From positions 62,001-126,000 of the forward strand of contig CAZGOC010000001.1 in the NCBI GenBank assembly GCA_964527685.1: DNA of 64,000 nucleotides. Direction: 5' to 3'. Both the position numbers and the translations under genes were made by a program. Shown here one piece after another: positions 1 to 10,673 of this stretch (its first letter is position 1; every line of letters starts with the position of its first letter). Below the pieces are notes generated by a model. That model was not told where the DNA came from and did no database searches. It saw nothing but the letters and a program-made list of their open reading frames with translations. Source of the stretch: UBA7396 sp964527685. Its GTDB lineage: Bacteria; Patescibacteriota; Gracilibacteria; BD1-5; UBA6164.

Positions 1-476
1 TCATTTAAAAAGTCATGGTTATTTATATAATCATATATATCATTCCAAAAGCTTTCATCAAATATAATTCAATCTTTTTTTAATTTATTTTTAGCTAATT
101 TAATTTGTCAGATTCAACATTTATTATGTCTTTTTTCACATCTTTCTCTTTTTTTAGGATTTTCTTCACTTAAATGAAATCTTCAACTATCGTGCATTAA
201 AGCCATTACAAATAATTTTGATTTATCTATAGTGTATCATTTTGCTTCCATTATAGTTGTTATTTCGAGGGCTTTTTTATATACATTTAAACTATGTTCA
301 AATCAATGATCTTTATTTTCTGCAAATTCCTCAAAAGACTTTAATTTATTATCATCATCAATTTGAAAGATTTTTATTAATCTTTGTTTTAATTCTTTTT
401 TTATATTTTCTATATCTGTATTTGTTTTTAGAGAATCTATTTCTAATACATTTGTAGGAGAATTTAATTTATTCAT
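1..476 (-). CDS. HD-domain hydrolase-like protein (C-terminus cut by window edge)
   Basis: The gene starts at the ATG complementary to 474-476 and runs off the left edge, leaving 158 codons. With UGA=Gly there is no internal stop. The visible part contains GFEHSLNVYKKALEI, then LMHDSGRFH about 30 residues later, then a further His (RHNKCG) and YINNHD. Spaced His, His-Asp and His residues of this kind are the metal-binding signature of the HD phosphohydrolase superfamily. Substrate is unknown. The ATG follows an AT-rich leader without a clear Shine-Dalgarno. The gene is divergent from the small ORF at 605. The HD fold is an inference from motif spacing; the rest of the domain lies outside the window. 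Confidence 0.6.
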
Positions 477-604
477 TTTTTATTGAAAATAATTTAAAGT
501 ATACAATATTATTGTAAAATATTTAGTTTTGTCAAACAGATTTTTTTTGCAATATTTTATTATATATGTTAAAATATAATTAGCTTAAAAAATAAAAATA
601 AAAA

Positions 605-832
605 ATGACTACTATAAAATTATATTTAAATAAATTTATAAAACTCCCTAGCTTTTTAAAATTAATAGACAATATATTAAAAAAAATATTTTTAACTAAA
701 ACAAAACATAGTTTTTTAAGATTAAATAAACCTTATTGAATTATTATTAATGATGATTTATTAAAGTTTCACGATAATGATATAAGAAAAGAGATTAAAA
801 AAGAGATTTTATTTTTTAAAAAAATTTGATAA
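605..832 (+). CDS. Small basic hypothetical protein (75 aa)
   Basis: An ATG at 605 opens a 76-codon frame ending in TAA, with two in-frame UGA codons read as glycine. The product is rich in Lys, Ile, Leu and Phe (IKLYLNKFIKLPSFLKLI near the start) and has no motif I recognise. It lies between the divergent HD gene and the promoter of the small gene at 884; its last codons overlap the -35 element proposed there. Codon usage is typical for the window. It may be a real small gene or a chance frame in AT-rich DNA. Confidence 0.4.
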
Positions 833-852
833 TTTTTTTAAAAGAATATAAT
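826..852 (+). promoter_or_regulatory. Candidate sigma70-type promoter for the small gene at 884
   Basis: A TTGATA-like -35 (826-831) is followed after 15 bases by a perfect TATAAT -10 (847-852). Predicted transcription would start near 859, giving a leader of about 25 bases that contains only the Shine-Dalgarno. Sequence match only. Confidence 0.5.
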
Positions 853-872
853 AAAAAAGCTGTTTAACTAAA

Positions 873-878
873 AAGGAG
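873..878 (+). promoter_or_regulatory. Strong Shine-Dalgarno (AAGGAG)
   Basis: AAGGAG lies 5 bases before the ATG at 884. This is the clearest Shine-Dalgarno in the window; most neighbouring genes have only A/T-rich leaders. It fixes the start codon. Confidence 0.7.
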
Positions 879-883
879 TAAAA

Positions 884-1093
884 ATGGCATACATTGATAC
901 AAATATGGAAACAAGCACTGGCAAAAAAGTTCGTGTAAAAGTGCCTTCAGGCTTTCGTGGACAAGACAGGGGAATTTATGTAAATGGAAGAGATATTGGC
1001 TATAAACTTGGCCAACAAAATGACAAGGTTTACACAAAATGTGGAAGTGAAGTATCAGACTCATTGAAAGATTTTATTAAAATAACATTCTGA
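884..1093 (+). CDS. Small protein with standard-code-like codon usage (69 aa)
   Basis: The ATG at 884 follows AAGGAG at ideal spacing. The 69-residue product starts MAYIDTNMETSTGKKVRVKV and is polar; I recognise no family. All eight glycines use GGC or GGA and none uses UGA, whereas UGA is the commonest Gly codon in the surrounding genes. Two arginines are CGT, rare elsewhere. The frame meets TGA at 1091 and another TGA at 1097, directly followed by a hairpin terminator (1106-1130). If UGA is Gly here too, the protein would run 18 residues further to TAA at 1145-1147, straight through the terminator. The compact promoter-SD-ORF-terminator layout favours TGA as the original stop, suggesting a recently acquired or specially decoded gene. 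End uncertain; function unknown. Confidence 0.7.
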   Translation: MAYIDTNMETSTGKKVRVKVPSGFRGQDRGIYVNGRDIGYKLGQQNDKVYTKCGSEVSDSLKDFIKITF

Positions 1094-1105
1094 CTTTGAG
1101 TAACT

Positions 1106-1130
1106 AAAGAGACCTTAAAAGGTCTCTTTT
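1106..1130 (+). terminator. Rho-independent terminator after the 884 gene
   Basis: A perfect 9-bp stem (AAAGAGACC / GGTCTCTTT) with a 6-base loop and a short T-run. It overlaps the theoretical UGA-readthrough extension of the gene at 884. Confidence 0.75.
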
Positions 1131-1192
1131 ACTTTTGAATTTTTTAAAATAAATATATAATAATATTGTAAAAAATAATAAATAAATAAAAA

Positions 1193-2830
1193 ATGAATAA
1201 ATTAAGCCTAAAATGAAATAAAGTAATTTTTGATGAAAATACTAAATTTTTAGATATAGAAGAAGTTTTAAAAAATAGATTTGATAACTTTGATTTAGAT
1301 AAAAATATAGATGATTTATATGACCCATATTTGCTACCAGATATGGAGAAAGCAGTAGATAGAATAAAAAAAGCAAAAGAAAATAATGAAAAAGTAATGA
1401 TTTTTTGAGATTATGATGTTGATTGAGTTACTTCAACTTCTATTTTAATGCATTTTTTTAAAAAAATAGGATTAACAGCTAGTTATAGATTGCCAAATAG
1501 AATTACAGATTGATATTGATTAAAAAATTATTTTATAGATGAAATTCACTCCCTTTGAGTTACTTTAATTATAACAGTTGATTGTTGAACAAAAGATATT
1601 GAAATAATTAAATATGCTAAAAGTTTAGGAGTGGATGTGATAGTAACAGACCACCATGCTGTTCCTGATGAAATTCCTAAAGAAGCAATTGCTATAATAA
1701 ATCCAAAAAGACAAGATAGTTTATATCCTTTTTCATTTCTTGCTTGAGCTTGAGTTGCTTTTAAATTGATGAGTGCCTTAGCTAGTGAATTTTTAGAAAA
1801 AAAAGAAGTAAAGCAATATATAACTCAAAGTATAGATATTGCTGCAATATGAACTGTGGCTGACTGTATGCCACTAATTGATGAAAATAGAATAATAGTT
1901 AATGAATGATTAAAACAAATAAAAAAGACTCGTTTTTTAGGAATTAAAAAATTAATTGAAGATAAAATAAGCTCTGATTTAGATGCTGATTTATTTTGAT
2001 TTTTAATTTGACCTAGGTTAAATGCTGCTTGAAGGCTTGATACTCCATATAAGGCAGTAAATTTGATACTAAATAATTCAGAAAGTGTAGAAAAAACTAT
2101 AGAAGATATTGAAAATATAAATAATAAAAGAAAAGATTTAACAAAAATATTTTTTCAAGATGCTTTAGAAAATATTGATTCAAATAATAATATAATATTT
2201 TATGATAGTGATAAAATAGAGCATTGAATTATTTGAATAGTTGCTTGAAGAATTACTGAAATGTTTTTTAAACCATCTATAGTTTTAAAAAGAGAAAAAG
2301 ACAAACTTGTAGCTAGTTGTAGAAGTCCTGAGTATTTTTCTTTAGTTGATTATTTAGAGAAATATAAAAGTTATTTCCTGCATTTTTGATGACATAAACA
2401 AGCAGCTTGATTTTCTATATCAGTAGATAGGTTTGATGATTTTAAAAGAGATTTTACTACTCAAATAAATTGACTTGACTTTTCAAATAATTTTAAAACA
2501 TTAAAAGTTGATAAAATATTAAATATAAAAGAATTTTGATTTAATTTACTTGATAAAATAAAAAAATACAAACCATATGGTATATGAAATCTAAAACCAG
2601 TTTTTATGTTTGAAGATTTTGAAGTAGAAAAAATTGATTATTTATGAAGCACTAAAGAGCATATTACTATAAAAAATAAATATTGAATAAGTATTTTATG
2701 ATTTTGATTTTGAGAATATTTTTATGAGTTGAAAGCTAAAAAAACTTTAAATATTATTTTTGATTTAATGGAAGATGAATGGAATTGAAAAAAACAATTA
2801 AAGGCAAAAATTATTGATATTATTAATTAA
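1193..2830 (+). CDS. recJ: Single-stranded-DNA-specific exonuclease RecJ
   Basis: A 545-residue DHH-family exonuclease that degrades single-stranded DNA 5'-3' in recombination and mismatch repair. Visible motifs in order: MIFGDYDVDGVTS near residue 72 (both glycines are UGA), IITVDCG, VTDHHAVP near 152 (the DHH motif), IGTVAD, RLNAAGRLDTP, HGIIGIVAGRI, and the C-terminal DHHA1 signature FGGHKQAAGF near 398. Length is close to the usual 550-580. The ATG follows an A-rich leader and the gene ends in TAA. It stands alone upstream of lysS with a 206-base gap. The motif set is unambiguous, and the gene is one of the best proofs in the window that UGA encodes glycine. Confidence 0.95.
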
Positions 2831-3036
2831 AATAGATTTAATAATAATTCTTGAGATTAATTATAGTTTTTAATTTTTATTTACTTTGTTTTATTTATAT
2901 TGTGTATCTGAAAAATATTGTTTGATAGGTTTTTGAAAATCAGTTTTCACCTTAAAATTAAAAAATTAAACTTTTTTTGATTTTTGAAGTAAAAAAACTA
3001 TAATAATAAAAATTTATTTTAATTACAACAAAAAAA

Positions 3037-4632
3037 ATGTTTGATTATTCAAATGAATCTCTTGATAGAATAGAGAAAACTAAAAAATTAAAAAATGCTT
3101 GAATTATCCCTTATGCAAATTGTTTCCATCAAAAACAAGATATAGAATTTATAAAAAAAGATGCTAAAAACATTAAAACAATAGAAGAACTTCAAGAATC
3201 TTGAGCTAAATCTATTTATAAAACAGCTTGAAGAATGCTTAATTTTAAAAGTCATTGAAAACTTGCTTTTGCAAAAATAATAGATCAAACTTGAATCATA
3301 CAAATTTGTTTTATAAAAGATAAAGTATTGTTTAATACTTGAAAAGAAGTTGTTGAAAATATTTTAATCGAAGATGAAGAAAAAAGTGCTTATAAAATAG
3401 CAGAAAAATTTTTAAATACTTGAGATTATATTTGAATTAGTTGAGAATTATTTAATACAAAACACTGAGAATTAACTATATTTGTTACAGAATTTCAAAT
3501 ATTAAGTAAAGCTTTAAGACCTTTGCCTGAAAAATTTCATTGACTTAAAGATGAAGAAACTATTTATAGACAAAGATATCTTGATATGATAACAAATGAA
3601 GAATCATACAATAGATTTGTTTTAAGATCTAAATTTATAAAAGTATTGAGAGATTTTTATTATGAAAATAATTTCTTTGAAGTAGAAACTCCTGTTTTAT
3701 GAAATGCTGCTTCTTGAGCTGCAGCTGCTCCTTTTATAACCCATCACAATGATTTTGATGAAGAATTTTTTTTAAGAATTTCTCCAGAAACTTATTTAAA
3801 AAGAATTACTGTTTGAAGATTTGAAAAAGTTGTAGAATTTACAAGAAATTTTAGAAATGAATGAAGTGACCCAAGTCATATACAAGAATTTTCTGCAATA
3901 GAACACTACTCTCTTTGGTGGAACTATAAAGATAATATAGATTTTACTGAAAAAATGTTTGATTATATATTTAAAAATATTCCTGAATTTAAAAAGGAAG
4001 TAATGGTAAAAGACAAACTTTGAGTTGAAAAACTTGTAAATTTCCAAACTCCATGGCAAAGAATTGATTATGTAAAATGAGTTAAAGATGCTTGTTGAAT
4101 AGATGTTTCAAAGTATAAGATTTGAGATGAAGAAAAACTTAAAAAAGATATAAAAGATGCTTGAGTTTCATTTGAATGAATGGATAAAATGCTTGTTCCT
4201 ACACTAATTGATTATTTATACAAAAAAGTTTTAAGACCTTCTATAGTATGACCTGCTTTTGTTTATAATTACCCTAAAACTATGCAACCTCTTGCTAGAA
4301 CTTCAGATGAAAATCAAGAAATAGTAGAACAATTTCAAGTAGTTATAAATGGTTGGGAAGTTATAAAAGCATATTCAGAACTTGTTGACCCAATAATTCA
4401 AAAAGAAAACTTTGATGCACAAGCAAATGCTCAAAAAATGTGAGATGAAGAAGCTACTTCACCAGATGATGATTTTGTTTTAGCTATGGAATATGGTATG
4501 GCTCCTCAATCAGGTTGGTGAATGTGAATTGAAAGAGTTTTTTCTCTACTTACTTGACAAGACAACCTAAGAGATGTAGTTTTATTTCCTTTGATGAAAT
4601 CAATAAAAAATGAAGAAAAAATAAAAGATTAA
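3037..4632 (+). CDS. lysS: Lysyl-tRNA synthetase, class II
   Basis: A 531-residue class II synthetase that charges tRNA-Lys. An N-terminal OB-fold anticodon-binding region (residues about 60-155) leads into the catalytic core. Motif 2 is seen as TRNFRNEGSDPSHIQEF (near residue 270). The binding loop includes NGWEVIKAYSELVDP and motif 3 is GWGMGIERVFSLLTG near the C-terminus. The mix of GGT, TGG and UGA codons around these motifs shows that UGG stays Trp while UGA is Gly. Assignment to Lys rather than Asp or Asn rests on overall layout and the ELVDP segment. The TAA stop lies inside a palindromic terminator. Confidence 0.93.
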
Positions 4633-4640
4633 TCTTTTAT
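4621..4640 (+). terminator. Palindromic terminator overlapping the lysS stop
   Basis: A 10-bp perfect inverted repeat (ATAAAAGATT/AATCTTTTAT) followed by a T-run. The lysS TAA lies in the middle. Confidence 0.55.
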
Positions 4641-4664
4641 TTTTTTAATTTATAATAAAAATTT

Positions 4665-5216
4665 ATGATTTATATATTACCAACAGATACTTGTTTTTGA
4701 ATACGATGTGCTATTTATGATACAAAAAGTTATCATAAAATTTATAAAATAAAAAAAAGAGATTTTAAAAAACCTCTTGCTATAATGATAGATAGTTTTG
4801 ATTTTTTAGAAAAATACACTTTTTTAAATCAAGAGCAAATTGATTTTTTAAAAAATTATAAATCCCCTTTTTCTATAATAACACATTGTCCAAATATTGA
4901 AATGATGTTAAATTTGTGAGAAGATGAGTTTATATATGAAAATAAAGAAATTTATAAAAATATTTCTTTTCGTGTAGCAAACAATGATATACAAAAAAAA
5001 CTTATAAAAGAAATAGGTCCTATTTTTTTAACTTCAGCAAATTTATCTTGAGAAGATGAGATTTATGATATAAATAAAGCAAAAGAAATTTTTGCAAAAC
5101 ATAAAGATATAAATTTTTTATGAGAAGATGTTATTTTAGATAAAAATATAAAACCAAGTGATATTATAGAATTTGTTTGAGAAAGTTTAGAAGTAAATTA
5201 TTTAAGGAAATTTTAA
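4665..5216 (+). CDS. tsaC: YrdC/Sua5-type threonylcarbamoyl-AMP synthase
   Basis: A 183-residue YrdC-domain protein. The family makes threonylcarbamoyl-AMP from Thr, ATP and bicarbonate for the t6A modification at position 37 of ANN-decoding tRNAs. Visible signatures: LPTDTCFGIRC at the N-terminus, KIKKRDFKKPLAIMI (nucleotide-binding Lys/Arg segment), ISFRVAN, GPIFLTSANLSG and PSDII. Length matches single-domain TsaC rather than Sua5 with its C-terminal extension. The paralogue YciO cannot be fully excluded. It lies 32 bases after lysS and 64 bases before the ABC-F gene, all on one strand. Confidence 0.85.
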
Positions 5217-5280
5217 AGACTTGTTTTTTAAAAAATTTTTATATAATAGTTCCTGAATTTAATTTATAAAGAATATAATA

Positions 5281-6732
5281 ATGGCAAATGAAACTGTTAT
5301 AAGTTTTAAATGAGTAGAATTTAATTATGATCATAGAAAACCTATTTTAGAAGATGTTACTTTTAATATAAGAGCTTGATCTAAAATAACTTTAATGTGA
5401 CAAAATTGAGCTTGAAAATCAACTATTTTTAAACTTATAAACTGAAGTTTAAAACAACTTTCTTGAATAATAAATATTGATTTAAATGCAACTATAGCAA
5501 CTTGATATCAAGTTATTTTACCAGAAGATAAAGAATTAACTGTTTGAGATTTTTTTAGAAAATATCATCCTGATAAAACTCAATTCAATATTGATAAAGA
5601 TATAAAAGATATTTTAGATGTTGTAAACTTAAATGCTCCTTTAGATAGAATTGTAAAAAGCTTTTCTGGATGACAACAAGCAAGGTTATTACTTGCAAGT
5701 GCTTTAATTCAAAAACCTGATATTTTATTACTTGATGAACCAACTAACAACTTAGATAAAGATGGTATTTGGAGTTTGACAAATTTTTTACAAAATTATA
5801 AAAAAACTGTTATTGTAATTTCTCATGATGCTGAATTTTTAAATAGTTTTACTGACTGAGTAGTTTATCTTGATAGTCATACTAAAACTACAGAGCAATT
5901 TGTTTGAGATTATAATGATGTAGTTGAACAAATTAAAAGAAAAATAGAAAAAGATAATCAAGCAAATGCAAGACTTGCAAAAGAAGCTCAAGCAAAAAAA
6001 GAACAAGCTGAAGTTTTTGCACATAAATGATGAAAATTAAGAGCTGTTGCTAAAAAAATGAGAGAACTTGCTGATGATATGGAAGATGATATAGTTGATA
6101 CAAGAAAAGAAGATAAAACAATTAGAGAATTCAAAATCCCTCTTCAAGATGATATTGGTTGAGTTTTACTTAAAATAAGACAAGTAACTATTATTAAAGA
6201 CAATGAGCCTACTAAAAAAGATGTAGAGTTTGATTTAAGAAAAAATGACCACATACTACTTTCTGGGCCAAATGGTATTTGAAAATCAACTTTACTTGAA
6301 AAAATAGTAAATCAAAGTGAAACTTGAGTTGAAGTAGCTCCTTGAGTAAAAATATGATATTATAGACAAGATTTTTCAAATCTTGATTTTTCTCAAACTG
6401 TATATGATTGTTTGAGGGAGGCTGCTTGAAATGATATGACAGAACAAGATTTAAGATCTATTGCTGCTTGATTTTTAATCAATTGAGATATTATGAAATC
6501 AGAAATTTGATTTTTATCTGAATGACAAAAATGACTTGTAGCTTTTTGTAGATTAGTATTTTTAAAACCTGGTATTTTAATACTTGATGAACCTACAAAT
6601 CATATAAACTTTAGGCATATCCCAGTTATTGCTAAAGCATTAGATGAATTTGAATGAGGAATGATTTTAGTTTCCCATGTAGATGAATTTGTTTGGCAAA
6701 TTAGAATTGACCAATATATTGATTTAGAATAA
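5281..6732 (+). CDS. ABC-F family ATPase (ribosome-associated, no membrane domain)
   Basis: A 483-residue protein with two ABC cassettes in tandem and no transmembrane segment, the layout of ABC-F translation factors. Cassette 1: Walker A GQNGAGKST (near residue 41), signature SFSGGQQARLLLASAL, Walker B LLLDEPTNNLD. A charged coiled linker (EQIKRKIEKDNQANARLAKE) follows. Cassette 2: Walker A SGPNGIGKST, a degenerate signature LSEGQKGLVAF and Walker B LILDEPTNHIN. The serine in the first signature is followed by GGA then UGA, two glycine codons in series. The target process (EttA-, Uup- or YfmR-like) cannot be assigned. It ends at a terminator shared with the convergent gene. Confidence 0.92.
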
Positions 6733-6757
6733 AAAAATCCTTTAAAGGATTTTTTTT
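6731..6757. terminator. Shared bidirectional terminator
   Basis: A 12-bp stem (AAAAAATCCTTT/AAAGGATTTTTT) without a loop, lying between the convergent ABC-F gene and the gene at 6756-7553. T-runs are present in both directions. Confidence 0.75.
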
Positions 6758-7553
6758 ATAGTAAAACAGATTGTCGTTCAAGTAGTCTATATATCATTGA
6801 TTTTTTATTTCTTAATTCTCAAATCAATATTTTTCTAGCATCAGTTGTATCTTTTTTAGATATAGTTCAACTATGTCTTTTGCTTGCTAAAACTTCTGAT
6901 TTATTTAATCTTGAAAATTTATCATAAAAATCATCTTCAAATAAAACATCTTTCAATTCAGAATATTTATCTAAATACTCTTTAAAGCACTTTCAATAAT
7001 CATATAATTTTTGATCTTCTTTTATCATTTTTAAAAGTCAAAAAAGTCTTCAAACACTTAAAATATATTTTGAATTTACTATTAAATTTAATGATTTTTC
7101 AAGCGGGTCATTAACTCTTAAAATAGTACATCATCTTTTTTTAGCAAATTTTCTAAAATTATTTGTTATAAAACTTTCTATAAATAAATCAAGAACTTTA
7201 TGATAAGCCGAAATTACAGCAAATCCATCAATAGAAGGATTTTTTAACATATTATAATAATTTATTTCAGCTCAAGTAATTCATTCTATAGTTCATTTTG
7301 GAGCATTTAAAAGTAATAAATCTCAAAAATAATCATTTATTTTATTTACTAAAACTTCTTCAAAATTTTCTTGTAAAAAATCTTCTCTTGTTTCAAGTGC
7401 TAATTTAGAAGTTTTTTGTTTTGCTATTTTTAAAGCTTGTTCTTTAACTTCTTTTTTCATCCAAACTTGAACTATATTTAGCTTAGTTTTTAGTATTTCA
7501 TTTTCTTTTTTTAAAAAAAGATTTTCATCAAGTAGTGCTTTTGGGTCTATCAT
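6756..7553 (-). CDS. Hypothetical cytoplasmic protein (265 aa)
   Basis: The start is the ATG complementary to 7551-7553. The 266-codon frame contains ten or more UGA glycines and ends in TAA inside the shared terminator. The N-terminal 75 residues are charged and probably form a coiled coil (ENLFLKKENEILKTKLNIVQ), followed by a mixed alpha-helical body with KSLNLIVNSKYILSVGRLFG and SEVLASKRHSG. There is no signal peptide, membrane segment or catalytic motif I recognise. It follows the VirD4-like ATPase gene with only 23 bases between them, so the two may be co-transcribed. Confidence 0.75.
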
Positions 7554-7576
7554 ATTTTAAAAAATTAAATAATTAA

Positions 7577-10009
7577 TTACATAGTTCATATTCTATACTC
7601 AATTTCTTTTTGAATAAATTTTCTATCTCTTCAATATTTTAGTCTTGATAATTCGGTAAATGCTTTAGCTAGGTTTTCATCTCAATGCTCTAAATAAGGA
7701 TTTTTAGGAATAATTGAAAATGGAGTTGTAGGTTGATTATCAACTGATAGTTTCATAACTGCTTTAAATTTATCCATATTTACTAAATCTTGATTTGAAA
7801 ATACTGGAGCATAATATTTTTCCATAAATTCTCCGTCTTCTGGCCCAATTTTATAACTCATAATACTTCAAACATTTCAAAATATTGCTCATTTTAGATT
7901 TAAATTTGATTTAGTTAAAGCATCACTTTTTTCAAGTTGTCATAAATATTGGTGAGCTAAAACTAGTCATAAACGATATTTTCTTGCTTCTGATAAAATT
8001 GACTCAATACTTGGAGTTATATAATTTTGAAATTCATCTATATACATAAAAAAATCTTTTCTTTCTTCTTTTGACATATTTTGTCTTCTCATAGCAGCCA
8101 TTTGGACTTTTGAAACTAAAATTAATCAAAGTAATTCAGAGTTTATATCTCACAAAATTCATTTTGATAAATTTACCATTAATATTTTTGAATTATTCAT
8201 CACATCAAATATATCAAAAGATGATTTTACTTGTCATATAATATTTCTCATCATTGTATTTGTGATAAATCAACCAAATTTTGCAGCAAAATAAGGGATC
8301 ATTTCTTGTTTTTCTCTATCTCACATACTTGCATAAGTTTTTTCCCACCAAGCTTTTACTATAGGATTTTTTATATGTCTAACTCTTTCTTTTTGAAAAT
8401 CTTCATCTGTAAAAAGCCTTACAATATCTGTAATAGCTCATCATTCTGGATATTCCATTAAAGCAAGAACTCAGTTTCTAAAATAATCTTGTATACGAGG
8501 TCAAAAAATCTCATTTCAAAATAATTTTATCATTATATTTAAAGCATCCATAGCTACTAATTCCATTTCATCTGGAGAATGTGCTTCAAGTAAATTAAGT
8601 CACATAGGTCTTTCTACATCTGCTGGATTAAAAATAATCACATCATCAGCTCTTTCTCTTGGAATAAAAGGAATCAAATCTTTTGCTAAATCTCCATGTG
8701 GATCAATAACAGCAATTCATTTTCAATTTTTTAAATCTTGTCTTGCCATTACTTGTAAAATAGATGATTTTCAAGTTCAAGTTTGACCTATTACATAAAA
8801 ATGTCTAAATCTATCTTCATCTTTTATTTTTATTTCTTTTTTAACTCATCTATAAATATTGTCTCATAAAACAAGTCATTCTTTTGGTATACTTCAAGGA
8901 GCTTTTATTATTTTAAAATTTTGCCATTTTATTTCTGGAGTTTTATTGTATTTTATATGTGGAAAATGAAATAAAGAAGCTATTTCTTCTGTATTTAATA
9001 AATCTTGTTTTAAATAAAAAGGTTTTGTAAAATATCTAAATATATAATTATTTATTAAAGTATCTTCATTATGTCTTGTTGTTTGAATAAATCAATTAAA
9101 ATCAGGATAATTAAATTGTCTAAAACTTGAAACTATATTAGTTAAATTTGAATTTGTAGATAGTTTTTCATTTCAAGTTGTTATTGCTCTAATAATCACT
9201 TCATAACCTGTTTTTTGAGCTTTTTCATCAACAAGTTTTGCTCTTTCTTGAGTTAAAGCACTTGTTTCTTTTGATGGTGATTGATTATCTTTTTCATCTT
9301 TTGGTATAAAAAATAATTCAACTATAGATATTAAAATATTTAAAGGATTAAAAGAATGTTTTTGTTTTTTTCATTCCATTATTTTGCTTGATTGAGAAGC
9401 ACATTCATGTTGCCAATCATCATTTATCGGTTTTAGTAAAATTTGAATTACTCCTGATTCATCTTCTTTAAATTTTGAAAAAGCATTTGTAATATTATTT
9501 ATAGGATCTGATTCAAGTTTTTGATATGTTTTTAATGGATAATAAAAATCTTTTTTTAAATCTAAATAAGTTCAATTATAATACTTTTTTCATTCAAAAA
9601 TATTTATTTCAGGAGTTTCTTCTATAATAGCATCTGGGTAAAATCAATTTATTTGTTTTTCAAATAAATCTTTATACTCAAAAGGACAAACTACATAAAA
9701 AAATATTTCTTGATTATGAGATATATACTCTAAAGAAAATGTATCTTGTCATAAGATTTTTGTTTTTAATTTATTTGATTGAATACTTTTTAAAGAAGCA
9801 AGTAATTGTTCCATAATAGATATTACTTCTTTAAAATCTTTTTGTGTTTCTTGTTTCTCATCTAAATCTGAGTTTTTTTTAGGCATAGTTATACTCAAAA
9901 AAGACAACCTCAAAGTTCTTTTAAGATTTTCTTTTTTTCTAAGTAAATATATATAAAAAAATACTCAAAAAAATATAACTATTATAAAAAAAATTGCCCA
10001 ATAATTCAT
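7577..10009 (-). CDS. VirD4/TraD-like membrane-anchored ATPase (HerA/FtsK superfamily)
   Basis: An 810-residue protein with an N-terminal membrane helix (WAIFFIIVIFFGVFFYIYLL), a long soluble region, then a RecA-like motor. Walker A is VIGQTGTGKSS near residue 406, followed by IAVIDPHGDLAKD. The Walker B-type segment is FFMYIDEFQNYITPS near 650, then EARKYRLGLVLAHQYLGQL, the TraM-recognition-like segment of conjugation coupling proteins. Related proteins are common in candidate-phylum genomes, where they are annotated as type IV secretion or conjugal-transfer ATPases. No other T4SS genes are in the window, so DNA or protein transport is inferred only from the family. The start is chosen at the ATG directly before the membrane helix. 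Confidence 0.85.
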
Positions 10010-10117
10010 TATTGATTTAATAATATTAAATAATCATTTTTATTATAACATATATTTGTAGTATTTCAAAAAAAAAGCTAAAAATTAAAAAAACTCTCTT
10101 GATAATTTTAAAATTTA

Positions 10118-10672
10118 TTATTTGATTAACTTTTTTAACTCATCTAATATATTAAAATCTAATTGCTCTATTTTAAAAAGAGTTTTTATATTTTGTTTTG
10201 ATATAAAATTAAGTATTTTTTTTATATCTTGATTTTTTGATTCAACTCATAATTCTCAAAAAATATTTTTTATTTTTAATTGTGTTAATATAATTTTTTG
10301 AGGAGTTATATTTTCATAATTATTTAAAAAATAAATTGTATTATAAACTTCAAAAATAGGATTATTAAAAGACGTTCCATCAAAAATATATTTAAGTAAA
10401 TTTAAGTATAATATAATTATTTCATAATCTTTGTTATTATAATTAAACTCTTTTAATATTTTAATATTTTTAATTTCATTTATAGATAACTCTTTTTTAT
10501 GGTATATTTCAAAGTTTATAATATATCATATATCAAGAGATTTTTTATTTTTAGATAAATTTGTTTTTAAGTTTAATTTTCAATAATCATATGAAAAAAC
10601 ACAAATTAAGAACTCATTTTCTTTTAATTTATTTATCTTTAAAATTATTCATGATGTTTTAAATACAAACAT
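10118..10672 (-). CDS. recO: RecO-like DNA repair protein, compact
   Basis: A 184-residue protein whose N-terminus (SGIILKINKLKENEFLICVF, then SYDYGKLNLKTNLSKNKKS) matches the OB-fold start of RecO: a GIVLK-type strand, then a segment like LFTREHGKL. RecO loads RecA with RecR at single-stranded gaps, and recR is present at 39345. The protein is shorter than the usual 230-250 residues, and no C-terminal zinc cysteines are visible. Its ATG starts one base after the yvcK stop, so the two are co-transcribed and probably translationally coupled. The call is by N-terminal resemblance and is less certain than most here. Confidence 0.6.
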
Positions 10673-10673
10673 T

